Positions 31,727-34,393 of a stretch of DNA of 34,393 nucleotides are shown in pieces. Made by a program: the position numbers and the translations under genes. The DNA is from an uncultured Acetatifactor sp. (GTDB taxonomy: Bacteria > Bacillota > Clostridia > Lachnospirales > Lachnospiraceae), in NCBI GenBank assembly GCA_910578995.1, contig CAJTSY010000026.1:1-34393 (forward strand), read 5' to 3'. Under the pieces are notes generated by a model, which was given only the letters and a program-made list of their open reading frames with translations, ran no database searches and was not told the origin of the DNA. Position 1 is the stretch's first letter; the number at the start of each line of letters is the position of its first letter.

Positions 31727-34393
31727 TCAACTTTCGGTTTCTCTATCTATCCGAACAACATTATAATATAGTGCACCTTCCTCTATATAATAATTTATCC
31801 TTAAATCGTTATAATAAAACGATGCCCAATAAAATGCCTGCAAAATAGGATGCCTTAAATCCACATTGTCTTCTCCCAGCAAACGCATAGTCTCAAGACA
31901 AGCTTCTTTAAATTTTTCTCGATAATTCTCATCCTCAAGATTTTTCACAATTTGCAAAATATCATTCCATGCTTCAGCAATTTTCCCCCTTTCTGCCACA
32001 TTGGCAATATCATATTGATCCCTGACATGCAATGCCACTGTTGGAGTAATTGCGGCATAAAACCTGTATTGCATCATCCGATTTATTATATCAAACAATC
32101 TCATAATAGGTATCCCAAGTAAACATAGGAAATCTGCTATGCCAGCAGCATCTGCTTTTGCTGCCTCTAACTTTGTCAAACCTGCCACCAGCATTTCTCC
32201 AGTTATTAAAACAGCCCCTCTTGTATGTGCAAGTGCAAGCGCATCATAATCGCTGATTCCAATAATCTCCATGATATCCTTGCTTTGCAACTCCTGAATT
32301 ATTATATCATGCATATTTTCGATAATTGAAAAACCTGATATGAACTTTCTAAATCCAATAGCCTGACGGATATTTTCCCGCTTAACATCTTCTCCCGACT
32401 CAAAAAATTGCACTTTCTCATCCCGAACAGCTAACGAAGCTACAATTTCCCTGTTATTGCTCTTATATATAGCATCTGCCTCCCGTTCAGCTTCCACCAC
32501 TGCGGAATACGGAACCATTATAGAATCACGGCATAATTCTTTGGAATCAATTCCCAATTTGTACATCTCCACTAATGCTGTATAGGTTACCACATATTCT
32601 CTACCATCATATTTTTTTGCTGGTAATATATATTCTCTGACTATCACAGAAGAATCATCCATTATAACCCGCATTAACTGCCCGTATTCCAGATTCACAA
32701 ACGACTTCAGCGCAAAAACAGTCAACGGAGATTGAGAAAAATCCATATATGCTTGTTCCCAATCCTTGTCATTCCAGCCGGGATGCTCTCTGTAGGTCTC
32801 AATAATTCCTTGCAGCATCTCTTCAGCATTTTTTCCAGTAATAGCCCATGCCCGGTTTCGCCTGATCATACTTTCCAGACAAACATGAAAGTAAAATGCC
32901 TCTATAGAGCCAATACGAACCAATTTATACAAACTACCCTTAAAATCAATCACATCTCCAATAGAAAGACGCATATAATTCATATTAATAGCGTCGTCAA
33001 TATGTATGTGCCACGCATCCTTCCACCGATATTCTACCTCTGGTAATATTTTTTCCTTATAAATGCAAAATGTCTGTCTTGTATGATCCTGCTGATTATT
33101 AGCAACAAAAAAAGTATTCTCCTTTACGCGGCTGAGTGTGCTGTTACTCTCGGAATCATCTCCAAGAAAAAACTTGCTCGCAACATCAAAAAGTTCTTCA
33201 TTATCCACTGTCGATATGAGCATTGACTGCATCGCCAGTTTTCTCGCCTCATTGAAATTTCCCTTAATATACTCTGTCTCAGCCGCCAACATCAAAACCC
33301 TTACGTTATTAAACTCTTTTGCATGAGCAAGTATCTTGTCATCAACAGCGCGTTTATAATTTAAAGAAACGGAAAGCAGCAAGTCCATAATCCGTACATC
33401 ATTTTTCAGATCATCATAATGTCCATTTATTTCAGTAAGAGCTTCTATCTGATGTCCGCTATTCATATAGACTTCGATCTTCCTATAAGTCATGTCCAAA
33501 TTATCTGCAACTATTTGTTCAAGACCTGCTATTATACTTATTGCTTCCGTATATTTCTTTTCCTTAATCAAAATATCCACCAATGATTTTCTTCCGTAAA
33601 TACCTACTGATTTACATTCATCATCCCTCATTTTAGCAATGGCCGAATTTACCGCCCATTGATGCTCATCATCCGTTTCAGACATTTGGTATGCTCTAAC
33701 CCAAAATTCAATATAATCAGAATAAGTCTTTTCATGTTCTTTCAACAGCTTCAGTGCATCCTGATTTCCCAAAACACATTTGGTAGCAATAACTGTATAT
33801 TCAAATATTTCAAAACTCTGATCCAATAACCATTTTACCTGATTAATTACATCTAAAGCTTTCTGATCATCTTTAAGACTTGCGCAGTAATTAATCAAAA
33901 CCCAATATTGCCCTGTGCGGAGAACAAATCTAATTACGCTGTCTTGATTGGCCCTCCCTTCTTTTATCTCCCGAATAAATTTATATGCTTCGATTTCCGG
34001 AAGTTCAGCAATTTTATTTGGAATGGAATCCAATATATTATTTATACCTGCATCCTCTGCCAATAACATTCCTTTTATCAAGGATACATAAAAACGCTTT
34101 TGTAAATCTATTTGCGCATGATTAAAAATATTGATGCTTTCCTTCATCTCATCAAAATATTTGCAGAATATATCAGAATTTACACACTTTTTATCACTAT
34201 CAAAAGCAATCACTTCGTTAAGGTAATGTTCCCATATGTAAAGTTGATCAACAAAATTAGGTTGTTGAACCAATTCTGCAATCGTTTTTGAAAGGTTACA
34301 TATGGGCAGTATATTCAATTTTAAAACACAAAGACGCTTAGTAAGCCATTCTTCTGTTTCCAATCCAGCAACAATTTCACAGTTATAACTAGT
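31727..34393 (-). CDS. Large TPR / GreAB-C-like / PIN-like protein, N-terminus outside the window
   Basis: At least 878 residues before the window end. The TTG at 34363 is not convincing because the frame stays open to 34393, so the N-terminus is cut. In the numbering from 34363, residues ~1-410 are helical repeats like TPRs. About 430-505 resembles a GreA/GreB C-terminal-type domain (MRLSIGDVIDFKGSLYKLVRIG). About 563-770 resembles a PIN nuclease: MDDSS (569-570), VVEAE, YDALALAHTRG (Asp707) and LITGEM (Glu723). I recall this order as the 'PIN-TPR-GreABC' class, predicted to act in conflict or defence. AT-rich compared with the operon to its left, so probably recent cargo. Confidence 0.7.
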   Translation of the reverse strand, partial: TSYNCEIVAGLETEEWLTKRLCVLKLNILPICNLSKTIAELVQQPNFVDQLYIWEHYLNEVIAFDSDKKCVNSDIFCKYFDEMKESINIFNHAQIDLQKRFYVSLIKGMLLAEDAGINNILDSIPNKIAELPEIEAYKFIREIKEGRANQDSVIRFVLRTGQYWVLINYCASLKDDQKALDVINQVKWLLDQSFEIFEYTVIATKCVLGNQDALKLLKEHEKTYSDYIEFWVRAYQMSETDDEHQWAVNSAIAKMRDDECKSVGIYGRKSLVDILIKEKKYTEAISIIAGLEQIVADNLDMTYRKIEVYMNSGHQIEALTEINGHYDDLKNDVRIMDLLLSVSLNYKRAVDDKILAHAKEFNNVRVLMLAAETEYIKGNFNEARKLAMQSMLISTVDNEELFDVASKFFLGDDSESNSTLSRVKENTFFVANNQQDHTRQTFCIYKEKILPEVEYRWKDAWHIHIDDAINMNYMRLSIGDVIDFKGSLYKLVRIGSIEAFYFHVCLESMIRRNRAWAITGKNAEEMLQGIIETYREHPGWNDKDWEQAYMDFSQSPLTVFALKSFVNLEYGQLMRVIMDDSSVIVREYILPAKKYDGREYVVTYTALVEMYKLGIDSKELCRDSIMVPYSAVVEAEREADAIYKSNNREIVASLAVRDEKVQFFESGEDVKRENIRQAIGFRKFISGFSIIENMHDIIIQELQSKDIMEIIGISDYDALALAHTRGAVLITGEMLVAGLTKLEAAKADAAGIADFLCLLGIPIMRLFDIINRMMQYRFYAAITPTVALHVRDQYDIANVAERGKIAEAWNDILQIVKNLEDENYREKFKEACLETMRLLGEDNVDLRHPILQAFYWASFYYNDLRINYYIEEGALYYNVVRIDRETES

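Noticed and set aside
1..34393. CRISPR arrays, tRNA or rRNA genes, IS terminal repeats
   Set aside because: I looked for regularly spaced repeats, tRNA-like cloverleafs and transposase frames and saw none, apart from the Rpn-family genes.

Overview
The window looks like part of a large mobile element (plasmid or integrative/conjugative element) from a Gram-positive anaerobe of the Clostridia, most likely Lachnospiraceae. The reasons are strong AGGAGG ribosome binding sites, a Tn916-like sigma/HTH plus XRE module, an agr-type peptide quorum-sensing locus, PcfJ/PcfK proteins, DUF4313/DUF5688-type accessory proteins and an actin-like ParM partition pair. No relaxase, type IV secretion gene, integrase, tRNA, rRNA or CRISPR array was seen. 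The organism call is inference.

Layout. (1) 4-6427, plus strand: a compact run of accessory genes. It holds the end of a DUF5688 protein, an unknown protein, an N6-adenine-type DNA methyltransferase, an SNF2-like helicase that appears split from the methyltransferase by a one-base frameshift, and four small proteins. A 13-bp stem terminator closes it. (2) 6487-7905: a helix-turn-helix/sigma-factor pair on the minus strand diverges from an XRE regulator. Between them lies a control region rich in inverted repeats, including a perfect 20-bp palindrome that buries the sigma gene's Shine-Dalgarno. (3) 8012-15947: AT-rich cargo with a complete agr-type system (response regulator, sensor kinase, AgrD propeptide, AgrB protease) next to three exported proteins: an SH3-like protein, a solute-binding lipoprotein and an NlpC/P60 hydrolase. 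A divergent XRE gene follows. (4) 16154-16993: a small acidic protein and another XRE regulator.

(5) 17010-30351: a long, GC-richer minus-strand operon for DNA metabolism and maintenance. In transcription order it carries a consensus-like promoter, a roughly 280-nt hairpin-rich leader ending in an intrinsic terminator, a small basic ORF, YqaJ-type exonuclease, RecD2-like helicase, a Gln/Ala-rich protein with a possible annealing-protein-like N-terminus, CHC2-type primase, PcfK, PcfJ, an unknown protein, a remnant of an Rpn-family nuclease, ParM and ParR. The gene set suggests element-encoded end resection, annealing, priming, unwinding and segregation under leader attenuation. (6) 30474-34393: an intact Rpn-family nuclease with its own promoter and terminator, then the C-terminal 878+ residues of a large protein that looks like the TPR-GreAB-C-PIN class of predicted conflict/defence proteins, cut by the window end.

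The best candidates for something new are the leader RNA in front of the recombination/partition operon, the SD-masking palindrome of the sigma gene, the unusual AgrD with two cysteines plus linked propeller-effector exported proteins, and the large TPR/GreAB-C/PIN protein.
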